The translations under genes were made by a program, and so were the position numbers. Positions 31,100 to 44,511 of a stretch of 64,000 nucleotides of DNA are shown here, piece after piece (position 1 is the stretch's first letter; the number at the start of each line of letters is the position of its first letter). Under the pieces are notes generated by a model. That model had not been told where the DNA came from. It was given only the letters and a program-made list of their open reading frames with translations, and made no database searches. The stretch is from Lacisediminimonas profundi (GTDB lineage: Bacteria; Pseudomonadota; Gammaproteobacteria; Burkholderiales; Burkholderiaceae_D): assembly GCF_008831265.1 (NCBI RefSeq), contig NZ_VTTH01000003.1, positions 372,001 to 436,000 of the forward strand. The letters are read 5' to 3'.

Positions 31100-31930
31100 C
31101 CCTTTCCAGGGCTGGTCATTGACCGGATCCGTGGATGAGTGGTTTTTCGGGTTTGCGGCTTTTGGCTTGCGGTTCGTTTGGCTGGGCTTGATGGTTGTGG
31201 TTGTGAAGCCGGGAGACACCCCGGCGGGTGTGTAACTTTCTTTTGGAAAAGAAAGTCACCAAAGAAAGCAGAGTCAAAACCCACTTGGCCAACGCCCGCC
31301 TCGATAGCCAACCAGACGCGGACGCCTGGGCCGAACCAGTGCGGCGTTCGCGAGGAATGTCCGGCCACACGTTCGCCTCTGACCGGGATCAGCCAACCCG
31401 CTTCAATGCCGCCGACCGCACACCACCGCTCGTTGACTCCCAATTGTTTTCGAAGCCACTAATTGGCGCTTGAGGTCAGGTTTCCAGGGGGGGGCGAGCA
31501 ATTCAGGGGGATTTTCTGCAGGACTTTGCCTATCTTGAACAGATTCCCTCCGTCGCCTGTTTGAAGCTTCGAAAACCATTAAGAGTCAACGGTGCGCTGG
31601 GCATCGGTATAAGACACTTCATGGGTTTGGCTGATTAGGTAAGCGGCACACAGCCGAGGGATCATCACTCGCGAACGTCGCACTGGATTAGCCCAGACAT
31701 CCGCGTCTGGTTGCCGTTCGGACCCGGCGTTGGCCAAGTGGGTTTTGACCTGCTTTTCTTTGGTTCCTTTCTTTTTTTAAAAGAAAGGAACACACCCGCC
31801 GGGGTGTCTCCCGGCTTCACAACCACAACCATCAAACCCAGCCAACCGAACCGCAAGCCAAAGAGCCGCAAGCCAAAGAGCCGCAAGCCAAAGAGCCGCA
31901 AAACCACGGGTACGGGCAAGGACTACCCTA
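31100..31930 (+). repeat. Composite inverted repeat element, copy 2
   Basis: Gene-free block between smc and a minus-strand small gene. A type-2 arm (about 31100-31480) is followed by a variable centre with a G8 run (near 31489) and then a type-1 arm in reverse (about 31545-31930). The arms pair over their outer part, for example 31191-31210 with 31813-31832. Palindromes ACTTTCTTTT/AAAAGAAAGT (left arm) and GTTCCTTTCTTTT/AAAAGAAAGGAAC (right arm) are present. It has the same orientation as copy 3 and the reverse of copy 1. The type-2 arm is proximal to the 3' end of smc, which has no other visible terminator. Confidence 0.85.
31856..31900. repeat. 15-bp tandem repeat at the edge of copy 2
   Basis: Three perfect units of AGCCAAAGAGCCGCA. 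Copies 1 and 3 have only one unit or a degenerate one, so this is a copy-specific expansion. Confidence 0.9.
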
Positions 31931-31932
31931 AA

Positions 31933-32142
31933 TCAAATCCGCTCCGACCGCGCCATCGCAGCCCGCCTCTGATAGTAGGCCACATTCTGCTGCGCCTCCC
32001 GAACCCGCTTCTGTTCGACATCTGCGCAGATCAGGAAGTGGTCTTCCGCGCGCCGCAGCCACCAGCGCCGGACCTGCCGCAGCATGGGGCTCAGCGATAG
32101 CATTGTCAGTTCCTGCAGTTTGTATTCCTTGAGCTGGGACAC
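31933..32142 (-). CDS. Small basic hypothetical protein
   Basis: 69 aa from a GTG at 32142 with a good ribosome site (GGAGGTAG) about 5 nt upstream. It is rich in Arg/Gln/Leu (LRQVRRWWLRRAEDHF, KRVREAQQNVAYYQRR), probably helical, with no signal peptide or membrane segment. It is not recognised. The strong Shine-Dalgarno and its position outside the repeat argue that it is a real gene. Its 3' end abuts the type-1 end of repeat copy 2. Confidence 0.6.
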   Translation of the reverse strand: MSQLKEYKLQELTMLSLSPMLRQVRRWWLRRAEDHFLICADVEQKRVREAQQNVAYYQRRAAMARSERI

Positions 32143-32284
32143 GGCTACCTCCGCTATGCAGTGTGGGGTAGATTCATCTTAGTTGCCGGACCCCGGATTG
32201 TATTGATTACAGTCAACTGTCGTTGCGACCGGTTTCCATGCCGGAAAGCCGGGTTTTTCACTCTGAAAAGCGGCGCTTCCCGGC

Positions 32285-32314
32285 TTGACAAGTTTGCAGC
32301 GCAACACTTACCCT
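32285..32314 (+). promoter_or_regulatory. Candidate promoter of zipA-ligA
   Basis: Consensus -35 TTGACA (32285-32290), 18-bp spacer and weak -10 TACCCT (32309-32314), 163 bp before the zipA ATG. It lies in the 334-bp divergent gap 32143-32476, where no other feature except a GCCGGG/CCCGGC dyad was seen. Confidence 0.35.
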
Positions 32315-32476
32315 AGCCCGATTACACGCCCCCGCGCGCGCAAGAGCGTAGCCAGACCAGATGAGATTCCGCGCATACCTCGTTCCCCCTGTGCAGAACA
32401 TTGCGGCCGTACCCCATTCCCACGTGACGCCATGCCGCCTTTCCGGCCGCGTCACTACCCGCGAGACCAAAGCAGC

Positions 32477-33568
32477 ATGACCGAACTCCAACTCAGTCTG
32501 ATCGCCATCGGCAGCTCGATCGTCATTGGCGTCATCTCCTATAACAAGTGGCAGGAATACAAGGCAAGGAAAAGCGTCGAGCGCGCTTTTTCGTCCGCGC
32601 CTGAAGACGTGCTGATGCGCGATACCGCGCCGGCTTCCGGCCAGCGCCGCGAGCCGCAGCTTGACGATGCCGCTCCGCAAGAAGGATCGGACGAGCATCC
32701 GGCCGTAGCCGAGGGCGAGGCGCCCGTGGACGTGGCCGGCAATGCCGCACCAGACCGTGCGCGCCAGCCGCAAAAAGCGCTGCCCGTCGATGAACTGATC
32801 GACTGCGAAATCGCGATCGAACTTGAAGGCCCGGTCCGGGGCGAGAAAGTGCTGCCCGCGCTGCAGGGACTGGGCCATGTGGGCAGCAAGGCGGTGCACT
32901 ACATCGGGCAAGCGGAGGATGGCCAATGGGAGCCGGTTGCCACCGGCGGCGTCTACACCACGTTGCGTGCCGGCGTGCAGATGGCCAACCGCTCCGGCAG
33001 CCTGAACGAGATCGAGTTCTCGGAAATCGTGACCCGGTTGCGGCAGGTTGCGGACGAGATCGGCGGCGAGCCGTTCGCGCCGGACATGACCGATGTGATG
33101 GCCACGGCACGCAACCTGCATCAGTTCGTGGCGGACCACGACGCCCAACTCGGCGTCAACGTGCAGTCGCGCGGCGCGCCGTGGTCGATCGGTACTTTGC
33201 TGGCAGCGCTTGAGCGCCATGGATTCGACCTGCGGCCCGACGGCCGGCTGGTGATGCAGGATGGCGACAGCGGCGTACTGTTTTCGCTGTCCACCAACGT
33301 GACGCTGGCCGAGGAGAGCACCACCCGGCTGACGTTGCTGCTTGACGTCCCGCGGGTTGCGCCCGACCGCGATGGTTTCGGCGCGATGGTCGCCTGTGCG
33401 CGCATGCTTGCCGGCCGCCTTGACGGCGTGGTGGTTGACGACGCCGGGCAGCCGCTCGCGGATGCAGCGCTGGCCGAGATCGCCGGCCAGGTTGCCGGCT
33501 TTTACGCCGAGATGGAAGCCGCCGACATTCCAGCCGGCTCGGTACGCGCGCTGCGCTTGTTCAGCTAA
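32477..33568 (+). CDS. zipA: Cell division protein ZipA-like
   Basis: Bitopic inner-membrane protein that tethers FtsZ at the division site. It has 363 aa from the ATG at 32477 (MTELQLSLIAIGSSIVIGV). It has one N-terminal membrane segment (about 6-22), a variable Ala/Glu/Pro-rich linker, and a C-terminal FtsZ-binding domain (about 210-355, e.g. GTLLAALERHGFDLRPDGRL and RLTLLLDVPRVAPD). It is linked to ligA 15 bp downstream, the classical zipA-ligA pairing. Sequence similarity to E. coli ZipA is weak outside the two ends. Confidence 0.85.
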   Translation: MTELQLSLIAIGSSIVIGVISYNKWQEYKARKSVERAFSSAPEDVLMRDTAPASGQRREPQLDDAAPQEGSDEHPAVAEGEAPVDVAGNAAPDRARQPQKALPVDELIDCEIAIELEGPVRGEKVLPALQGLGHVGSKAVHYIGQAEDGQWEPVATGGVYTTLRAGVQMANRSGSLNEIEFSEIVTRLRQVADEIGGEPFAPDMTDVMATARNLHQFVADHDAQLGVNVQSRGAPWSIGTLLAALERHGFDLRPDGRLVMQDGDSGVLFSLSTNVTLAEESTTRLTLLLDVPRVAPDRDGFGAMVACARMLAGRLDGVVVDDAGQPLADAALAEIAGQVAGFYAEMEAADIPAGSVRALRLFS

Positions 33569-35643
<2,075 letters not shown>

Positions 35644-35644
<1 letters not shown>

Positions 35645-36522
35645 TGAAGAAAATTCGCAAGGCAGTGTTTCCGGTTGCCGGCCTCGGTAGCCGCTTTCTG
35701 CCGGCAACCAAGGCGCAGCCCAAGGAAATGCTGCCCATCGTCGACAAGCCGCTGATCCAGTATGCGGTGGAAGAAGCTGTCGCAGCCGGCATTACCGAGA
35801 TGGTATTCATCACCGGCCGCAACAAGCGCGCGATCGAAGATCATTTCGATAAGGCCTATGAGCTGGAGGCCACCCTCGAAGCGGCCGGAAAGGAAGCGCT
35901 GCTGGATCTGGTCCGGCATGTGATCCCCAAGCATGTCTCCTGTATTTTCATCCGGCAGGCGGAGCCTCTGGGTCTAGGACACGCGGTCTTGTGTGCCAGG
36001 CCGGTGGTCGGCGACGAGCCTTTCGCCGTGTTGTTGGCAGATGACTTCATGGACGTGCCGGAGGGCACCCCGCCGGTAATGGCGCAGATGACCGCGCTGT
36101 ATGAGTATGAACAGGCAAATATCCTTGCGGTGCAGGATGTTCCGCGAGCGCAGACACGCCAGTACGGCATTGTCTCGTCCACGCCTTACAAGACCAATAT
36201 CGAGCAGGTCAACGCCATCGTCGAGAAGCCGGATCCGGAGCACGCGCCATCGACGCTGGCCGTGGTCGGGCGCTATGTGCTGCAGAGCCGCATCTTCAAC
36301 CATCTGGAAAACCTCGGCCACGGCGCCGGCGGCGAGATCCAGCTGACCGACGGCATTGCGGCCTTGATGAAGGAGCAGCGCTTGCTGGCCTACCGCTACC
36401 AGGGCACGCGTTACGACTGCGGTTCCAAGCTCGGCTACCTGAAGGCAACGCTGGCGATGGGTCTCAAGCACCCGGAGACGGGCGCTGCCTTCGCCGAGTA
36501 CCTGAAGGAAATGCAGCTTTGA
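35644..36522 (+). CDS. galU: UTP-glucose-1-phosphate uridylyltransferase
   Basis: Makes UDP-glucose for envelope polysaccharides and trehalose. It has 292 aa. The nucleotide-binding signature is [18 protein letters not shown] near the N-terminus, with [18 protein letters not shown] and [20 protein letters not shown] also typical. It overlaps ligA by 1 bp at the start and def by 4 bp at the end, so ligA-galU-def is probably one translationally coupled transcript. Confidence 0.97.
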
Positions 36523-37052
36523 GCGTGCGCGAAATCCTGCGCATGGGCGACGCCCGCCTGCTGCGGCAGGCCGAGCCCGTGACGGCATTCGGCACGCCGG
36601 AACTGGATGCGCTGATTGCAGACATGTTCGAGACCATGCACGCTGCCGAAGGGGCCGGCCTGGCCGCGCCCCAGATCGGCGTCAACCTGCAATTGGTGAT
36701 CTTTGGTTTCCGGCAGAACACGCGTTATCCGGATGCGCCCGAGGTGCCGGAAACGGTGTTGATCAATCCGGTGATCACGCCGCTCGACGCGCATATGGAA
36801 GAGGGCTGGGAAGGGTGTTTGTCGGTGCCCGGATTGCGTGGCATGGTGCCGCGCTTTACCCGCCTGCGTTACCGCGGGTACGACCAGGCCGGGAATGTGA
36901 TTGACCGCGAGGCCGAGGGCTTCCATGCGCGGGTGGTGCAGCATGAATGCGACCACCTGGATGGGGTGCTGTATCCGATGCGGATACGGGATTTCACCAA
37001 GTTCGGATATACGGATATCCTGTTTCCGGGGCTTGATGCAGTCGACGATTAG
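36519..37052 (+). CDS. def: Peptide deformylase
   Basis: Fe/Zn hydrolase that removes the N-formyl group from new proteins. It has 177 aa from a TTG at 36519 that overlaps the galU stop as TTGA; a GTG at 36525 is the alternative. The three family motifs are present: [17 protein letters not shown] and the metal site QHECDHLDG. No fmt is next to it, so this is likely a second or stand-alone deformylase. Repeat copy 3 starts 27 bp after its stop codon. Confidence 0.95.
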   Translation: MSVREILRMGDARLLRQAEPVTAFGTPELDALIADMFETMHAAEGAGLAAPQIGVNLQLVIFGFRQNTRYPDAPEVPETVLINPVITPLDAHMEEGWEGCLSVPGLRGMVPRFTRLRYRGYDQAGNVIDREAEGFHARVVQHECDHLDGVLYPMRIRDFTKFGYTDILFPGLDAVDD

Positions 37053-37079
37053 GGGGCAGTAGAAAAATTCGCCTGGAAT

Positions 37080-37901
37080 GCTCCCTCCCTTTCAAGGCTG
37101 AGCCTTACCCCTATCCGTGGGTGAGTGGTTTTGCGGCTTTTTGGCTTGCGGGTGGTGTGGCTGGGTTTGGTGTTTGTGGTTGTGAAGCCGGGAGACACCC
37201 CGGCTGGTGTGTTCCTTTCTTTTAGAAAAAGAAAGGAACCAAAGAAAAAACGTCAAAACCCACTTGGCCAACGCCTGCCTCGATAGCCAACCAGACTCGG
37301 ACGCCTGGGCCGAACCATTGCGGCGTTCGCGAGGGAGGTCCTGCCACACGTTCGCCGCTGACCGGGATCAGTCAACCCGCTTCAATGCCGCCGACCGCAC
37401 ACCACCGCTCGTTGACTCCCAATGTCTTTCGAAGCCGCTAATTGGCTCGTGAGGTTGGGTTGCCAAGGGCGCGGGTATCCCCGGGAGCAACTGCGGTGCT
37501 CTGCCTTTCGTGGAACAGACCCGTCGCTTGTTTGAAGCTTCGAAAAAAATTAAGAGTCAACGGTGCGCCGGGCATCGGTATAAGACACTTCGCCGGGTTG
37601 GCTGACTAGGTAAGCCGCACAAAGCCGAGGGACCATCTCTCGCGAACGTCGCACTGGATTAGCCCAGACATCCGAGTCTGGTTGGCTATCGAAGCGGGCG
37701 TTGGCCAAGTGGGTTTTGACCTTCTTTTCTTTGGTTCCTTTCTTTTTTCAAAAGAAAGGAACACACCCGCCGGGGTGTCTCCCGGCTTCACAACCACAAA
37801 CACCAAACCCAGCCACTCCAACCGCAAGCCAGAGAGCCACAAATCCACAAAACCGCTCAACCACGGTTATGGGTAATGCTCAGCCTTGAAAGGGAGGGAG
37901 C
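37080..37901 (+). repeat. Composite inverted repeat element, copy 3 (intact ends)
   Basis: 822-bp palindromic element with perfect 24-bp terminal inverted repeats: 37080-37103 (begins GCTCCCTCCCTTTCAAGG) and its reverse complement at 37878-37901. The left type-2 arm and right type-1 arm are homologous throughout, more strongly in their outer halves. Examples are 37169-37189 with 37783-37803, and GACTCGG shared only by the two arms of this copy. Both arms keep the 13-bp hairpin GTTCCTTTCTTTT / AAAAGAAAGGAAC. No target-site duplication is evident. It fills the gap between convergent def and DUF2863 genes and carries no transposase. Confidence 0.9.
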
Positions 37902-37953
37902 GATGAAGTCGATCAGCCCTGACCCTCTTGCTGCGGCGGAAAAACATTGACGA

Positions 37954-39222
37954 TCAATGCAAATGCGTCGGTGCTTCCGCCACATTTTCCGGCATCTCCG
38001 CATGCACCAGCTCCGCATCCTGGTCGGCAAACAACGGCGAACCGCAGTCGTCGCAGAACTCCATCGGAAAAATCTCCGCGTGATGCTTGATGTCGGCGAT
38101 GCCGTTTTCGCGCAGCAGGGTGATGATCTGCTGGATCGGCGTCTGCTCCTCGCTGATCACCGGCTTGCCGGAGATCAGGTCGCGCGCCATCAGGCTGTCC
38201 AGCGGCTCTTCCTCGCCGCTCTCTTCTCCGTACAGCGGCCAGACTATGCCGTAGACCAGCTCGCCATCCTGCTTCAAGGAAAAGCCGATGCGGTATTCGT
38301 CGATCCGGCCACCGGACTCTGCGCTGCTGAATCCGGCAATGATCGCCGACAGTGCGGTCGCTTCAATCGACAGCAGCTGCGTCAGGTAATGCACGGCGGC
38401 GTGAACGGAGATCGGGCGGATGCGTTTGTCACCCTCGCGGCAGGCGACGAAGTAGGCTTCTGGCAGCAGCAGTTCGACGGCGCAGCCTGGCATCAGGCGT
38501 TCGATGTTGGGGATGGTCTGGCTTTGCCACTGCTGATAGGCATTCGCCCGGGCTGCGGCCAGGTCGGTGCCCGCCGGCTCGGGGGCTTGCCAGCGGAAGA
38601 AGGGACCCTGCGGCGCGGTAACCACTGCGGCCAGCAGATAGCGGGTGTCGGCCAGGAACGGCGCCGTCTGCTGCGGATTTGCTGCCAGCCGGACCGGCTT
38701 GCCGTCCACCGCTGCGACAGCCATCTTTTGCAGCAGCGAGTAGGTTTCCGCATGAGTGCGCGGAAGCTGGTCTATGGAATACAGGGCCGGCGCCAGCGCC
38801 AGCCGGGTATCGGCGGCCAGCAGGTGGGCGTACATGTGCGCCGACAGGGTGTTGAGCATGTCCGCCGGTACTGGGCCGGAGGGAATGTTATAGCGGGTCC
38901 AGGCGAGGACAGGCACGGCAACCAGCAGCGCCTCCCAGGTTTTGCCATCGTGTTCGAGCGTGCAACTCTCGCTGGCCGATTCGGCCGAATCCATCAGGGC
39001 GTCATAGGCAGCTGGATCATGCTGGAACAGATGGTCCAGCGCGCTATCGATGGTTTGCTGATGGCCGGTGACCATCTGCTTGTGCAACACGGCGTCGAGT
39101 TGGCGCTCCCAGAGTCGTTCCTCGATGCGGCTGCCGGCGGCCAGCGTTGCTTGTGCAAGCTGGATCAGCCGCTGGCTTTCGCCCGAGGGCTTGTGGGATC
39201 TTGCTTTACCGGGACGGCGCAT
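37954..39222 (-). CDS. DUF2863 family protein
   Basis: 422-aa cytosolic protein of a family found mainly in Burkholderiales, with no known function. There is no signal peptide or membrane helix. The C-terminus has a CxxC pair (EFCDDCGSPLFADQDAELVH), which may bind metal. The N-terminus is basic (MRRPGKARSHKPSG). The rest is mixed alpha/beta without recognisable catalytic motifs. Its 3' end faces repeat copy 3. Confidence 0.8.
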   Translation of the reverse strand: MRRPGKARSHKPSGESQRLIQLAQATLAAGSRIEERLWERQLDAVLHKQMVTGHQQTIDSALDHLFQHDPAAYDALMDSAESASESCTLEHDGKTWEALLVAVPVLAWTRYNIPSGPVPADMLNTLSAHMYAHLLAADTRLALAPALYSIDQLPRTHAETYSLLQKMAVAAVDGKPVRLAANPQQTAPFLADTRYLLAAVVTAPQGPFFRWQAPEPAGTDLAAARANAYQQWQSQTIPNIERLMPGCAVELLLPEAYFVACREGDKRIRPISVHAAVHYLTQLLSIEATALSAIIAGFSSAESGGRIDEYRIGFSLKQDGELVYGIVWPLYGEESGEEEPLDSLMARDLISGKPVISEEQTPIQQIITLLRENGIADIKHHAEIFPMEFCDDCGSPLFADQDAELVHAEMPENVAEAPTHLH

Positions 39223-39294
39223 GGTCAGTGGGGCGGGGAATTATTGTTCGAAGCGTATTGTAGTGCCGCCTGCGGGGCTTGTCCCGTTACCAAA

Positions 39295-39330
39295 TAAAAA
39301 AGCCGCGCACTGCACACTGCATGCGCGGCT
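39295..39330 (-). terminator. Rho-independent terminator (minus strand)
   Basis: Read on minus: stem AGCCGCGCA / TGCGCGGCT (39322-39330 with 39301-39309) and a T6 run (39300-39295). It ends the small membrane-protein gene just upstream on this strand. Confidence 0.85.
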
Positions 39331-39360
39331 GCAACTTTTGACACGTGCCAGCCAGCGGAC

Positions 39361-39576
39361 TTACCTGGTGGCAGCAGCGGGTGCGGCGGTTGGTGCTGGG
39401 GCAGGTGCTGGGGCAGGTGCAGGTGCTGCGGTCGGAGCAGGAGCCGAATCGGGCGCGGAAGATGTCGGCACGCCGTGCCCCGCTTCACCCTGCATGTCAA
39501 TTTTGTCGCCGCCCTTCATGATCAGAAACAGCGCCAGGAGGGAAAAGACGATGAACCCCACTGCAATCTTCCACAT
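39361..39576 (-). CDS. Small membrane protein with Ala/Pro-rich tail
   Basis: 71 aa from the ATG at 39576, with GGAG about 5 nt upstream. It has one N-terminal membrane helix (about residues 4-20, IAVGFIVFSLLALFLIM) followed by a periplasmic or cytoplasmic tail. The tail ends in a low-complexity PAPAPAPAPAPTAAP tract. It stands alone between two minus-strand terminators. It is not recognised; the length of the Pro-Ala repeat may vary between strains. Confidence 0.65.
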   Translation of the reverse strand: MWKIAVGFIVFSLLALFLIMKGGDKIDMQGEAGHGVPTSSAPDSAPAPTAAPAPAPAPAPAPTAAPAAATR

Positions 39577-39621
39577 AGAATCTCCACAGAAACAAGCGCG
39601 GCGAAGTTGATCGCCAGCATC

Positions 39622-39648
39622 AAAAAAAAACGCCGCGGAAAGCGGCGT
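39622..39648 (-). terminator. Rho-independent terminator downstream of acnA
   Basis: Read on minus: stem ACGCCGC / GCGGCGT with loop TTTCC, then a T9 run (39630-39622). It lies 83 bp after the acnA stop. Confidence 0.88.
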
Positions 39649-39688
39649 CGATCCTGCTGCAGCATAGCGCCGCATGCTTACGGCTTGC

Positions 39689-39723
39689 TTGCGGTCGCGC
39701 ACGCACGGCGTGCGCGACCGCAA
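39689..39723 (-). terminator. 14-bp perfect hairpin right after acnA
   Basis: TTGCGGTCGCGCAC (39689-39702) pairs with GTGCGCGACCGCAA (39710-39723) around a 7-nt loop, 7 bp past the acnA stop. There is no T-run; it may protect the 3' end of the acn mRNA. The true terminator follows at 39648-39622. Confidence 0.55.
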
Positions 39724-39730
39724 TTACTGC

Positions 39731-42466
<2,736 letters not shown>

Positions 42467-42556
42467 GACCTCTCCTTGGTTTGCATATCAATACGGTTGT
42501 GAATTTTGTGATCTTGTTCTGCTCATGGCCCGGCAATGCCAAGGTGTCGACGACGC

Positions 42557-43072
42557 TTATTTTTTCGCTTCCGTGATCAGCAGTTGCGGCTGCGCCGGTT
42601 CCTGCGGGCCTGACTGGGCTACCACCTGGGCCTGGCTGCGGCATTCATTCGCCAGCTGCTGGCCGCGCTTCGAATCGAGCAGCATGCCCTTGGCCGGAAT
42701 GCCGATCCATACCAGGCCATGCTTGCGGCTTTCGAAGCGGTTTGCGCCGGTGGTCGTTTCCACCCGATGCATGCGCAGCAGATGCTTTTTCCAGCGCATG
42801 CCGATGTGGCTGTTGTCGTCGGCGTTCTCGTAGAGCGTGACTTTGTCGCCATGGGCGCACTGCAGATCGGTCACGCTCGATTTGGCGACGTCCAGGTCCT
42901 TGTCATCTTCCAGGGCCGGGCCCTGTTCCTTGTTGTCGGCTTTGTTCGACTTGACCGTCTTTTTCTGCGCCTTTGCCTGCGGCTTGGCCGGGGGCGAGGA
43001 TTGCGCCATCGCGACCGGAGTGAATGCGGCGAATGCGGCGCCCAGCATCAGGGCATTGAGGACTGATTTCAT
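42557..43072 (-). CDS. Secreted hypothetical protein
   Basis: 171 aa from the ATG at 43072, which has AAGGAG about 10 nt upstream. A clear Sec signal peptide (MKSVLNALMLGAAFAAFTP, cleavage after AMA) is followed by a Lys/Gln-rich linker. The globular part has two Cys (LQCAHGDKV and ANECRSQAQ) that could form a disulphide, with a YENADDNSHIGMRWKKHLLRMHRVET segment (abridged SHIGMRWKKHLLRMHR). It is not recognised. It lies 90 bp upstream of acnA on the same strand, so co-expression with aconitase is possible. Confidence 0.7.
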   Translation of the reverse strand: MKSVLNALMLGAAFAAFTPVAMAQSSPPAKPQAKAQKKTVKSNKADNKEQGPALEDDKDLDVAKSSVTDLQCAHGDKVTLYENADDNSHIGMRWKKHLLRMHRVETTTGANRFESRKHGLVWIGIPAKGMLLDSKRGQQLANECRSQAQVVAQSGPQEPAQPQLLITEAKK

Positions 43073-43415
43073 GGCGATTGTCTCCTTGTAGGTTCGCCGG
43101 GGAAAGCCAGCCTGGGTGCGGCGGTCGCAGCCGTCGTCTTCGTGCAGGCAGGGGGAAGGGGCGACTGCGAGCCGGGGCAATTGCACCGTTGTCGTCGAAG
43201 CTCTTGTTGCAGGGCGCGCGCAACACTGTTGCATGCGTGGTGCCGGTTCGTAAGCCGGACTGCCCTGGAAGAAGAACTTGAACATGCGCATTGAGTTGGG
43301 CTACTGCTGTTCGATGGAATGCCGTCGGGCACAGGTGATGGATCGGCTCGGGACAGGTTTGGTGCGAAGCTGCCGGCGCACGCGCCGGCAGCATTACTCT
43401 ACTACGCTACTGCTG
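43073..43415 (-). other. Intergenic region with a GC hairpin
   Basis: 343 bp between mdh and the secreted-protein gene. The only clear structure is a perfect 9-bp stem CTGCCGGCG / CGCCGGCAG (43370-43391), 24 bp past the mdh stop on the minus strand, without a T-run. It is a plausible weak terminator or 3' stabiliser for mdh. The rest shows no recognisable gene. Confidence 0.5.
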
Positions 43416-44405
43416 TCAGCCGACCAGATGCTTGACGCCGTCGCGCTCTTCCTGCAACTCTTTCAGCGTCAGGTTGATGCGCTCTTGCGAAAAAGCGTCG
43501 ATTTCCAGTCCTTGCACGATCTTGTATTCGCCGTTCTCGGTCGTGACCGGGTAGCCGAACATGGTGCCTTCAGGAATGCCGTAGGAACCGTCCGACGGGA
43601 TGCCCATCGTGGTCCACTTGCCGTTGGTGCCCAGCACCCAGTCGCGAACGTGGTCGATCGCCGCATTCGCTGCCGATGCCGCCGACGACAGTCCGCGTGC
43701 TTCGATGATCGCTGCGCCACGCTTGCCGACGGTCGGCAGGAACACGTCCTTGTTCCAGACCTGGTCGTTGATCAGGTCCTTGACCGATTGGCCGTCAGCG
43801 GTCGCAAAACGGTAGTCGGCGTACATGGTCGGCGAGTGGTTGCCCCAGACGCACAGCTTTTCGATTGCGGAGACGGGCTTGCCGATCTTGGCCGCGACCT
43901 GCGACAGTGCGCGGTTGTGGTCCAGGCGCAGCATGGCGGTGAAATTCTTCGATGGCAGGCTCGGCGCCGATTTCATCGCGATGTAGGCATTGGTATTGGC
44001 CGGATTGCCGACCACCAGCACCTTGATATTACGCGAGGCGACGGCGTCCAGCGCGCGGCCCTGCACCGTGAAGATCTGTGCGTTGGCTTCCAGCAGGTCC
44101 TTGCGTTCCATTCCGGGGCCGCGCGGACGGGCGCCGACCAGCAGGGCAACGTCGGCATCCTTGAATGCGGTCATCGGGTCGCTGTGCGCGCTCATCCCGG
44201 CCAGCAGAGGGAAGGCGCAGTCGTCGATTTCCATCATGACGCCCTTCAGTGCCTTCTGCGCCTTTTCGTCCGGGATCTCCAGCAACTGCAGGATGACCGG
44301 TTGGTCCCGGCCGAGCATGTCGCCGTTGGCGATGCGGAACAGCAGGGAGTAACCGATCTGTCCGGCGGCGCCGGTGACGGCCACGCGCATTGGGGCTTTA
44401 GCCAT
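43416..44405 (-). CDS. mdh: Malate dehydrogenase
   Basis: NAD-dependent oxidation of malate to oxaloacetate in the TCA cycle. It has 329 aa, of the MDH type related to cytosolic eukaryotic enzymes. Motifs are [19 protein letters not shown] (NAD site), [18 protein letters not shown] (substrate Arg loop), [26 protein letters not shown], and catalytic His in [11 protein letters not shown]. It is divergent from gntR; the 347-bp gap contains its predicted promoter and a palindrome. Its predicted leader is about 240 nt. Confidence 0.97.
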   Translation of the reverse strand: MAKAPMRVAVTGAAGQIGYSLLFRIANGDMLGRDQPVILQLLEIPDEKAQKALKGVMMEIDDCAFPLLAGMSAHSDPMTAFKDADVALLVGARPRGPGMERKDLLEANAQIFTVQGRALDAVASRNIKVLVVGNPANTNAYIAMKSAPSLPSKNFTAMLRLDHNRALSQVAAKIGKPVSAIEKLCVWGNHSPTMYADYRFATADGQSVKDLINDQVWNKDVFLPTVGKRGAAIIEARGLSSAASAANAAIDHVRDWVLGTNGKWTTMGIPSDGSYGIPEGTMFGYPVTTENGEYKIVQGLEIDAFSQERINLTLKELQEERDGVKHLVG

Positions 44406-44511
44406 GTTGAATCTCCAAAGTGGTGTGGAAAATAATAAGCGATGCGTGAGGTGCTATGTCTGGTGCTATGTGGGGTGCTGACGAAATCGGGCTGCGATGC
44501 TGGCGATGCTT

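Noticed and set aside
37080-37901. A degenerate insertion sequence with its own transposase
   Set aside because: No frame in the three copies resembles a transposase, even as fragments, and the interior is itself an inverted repeat.
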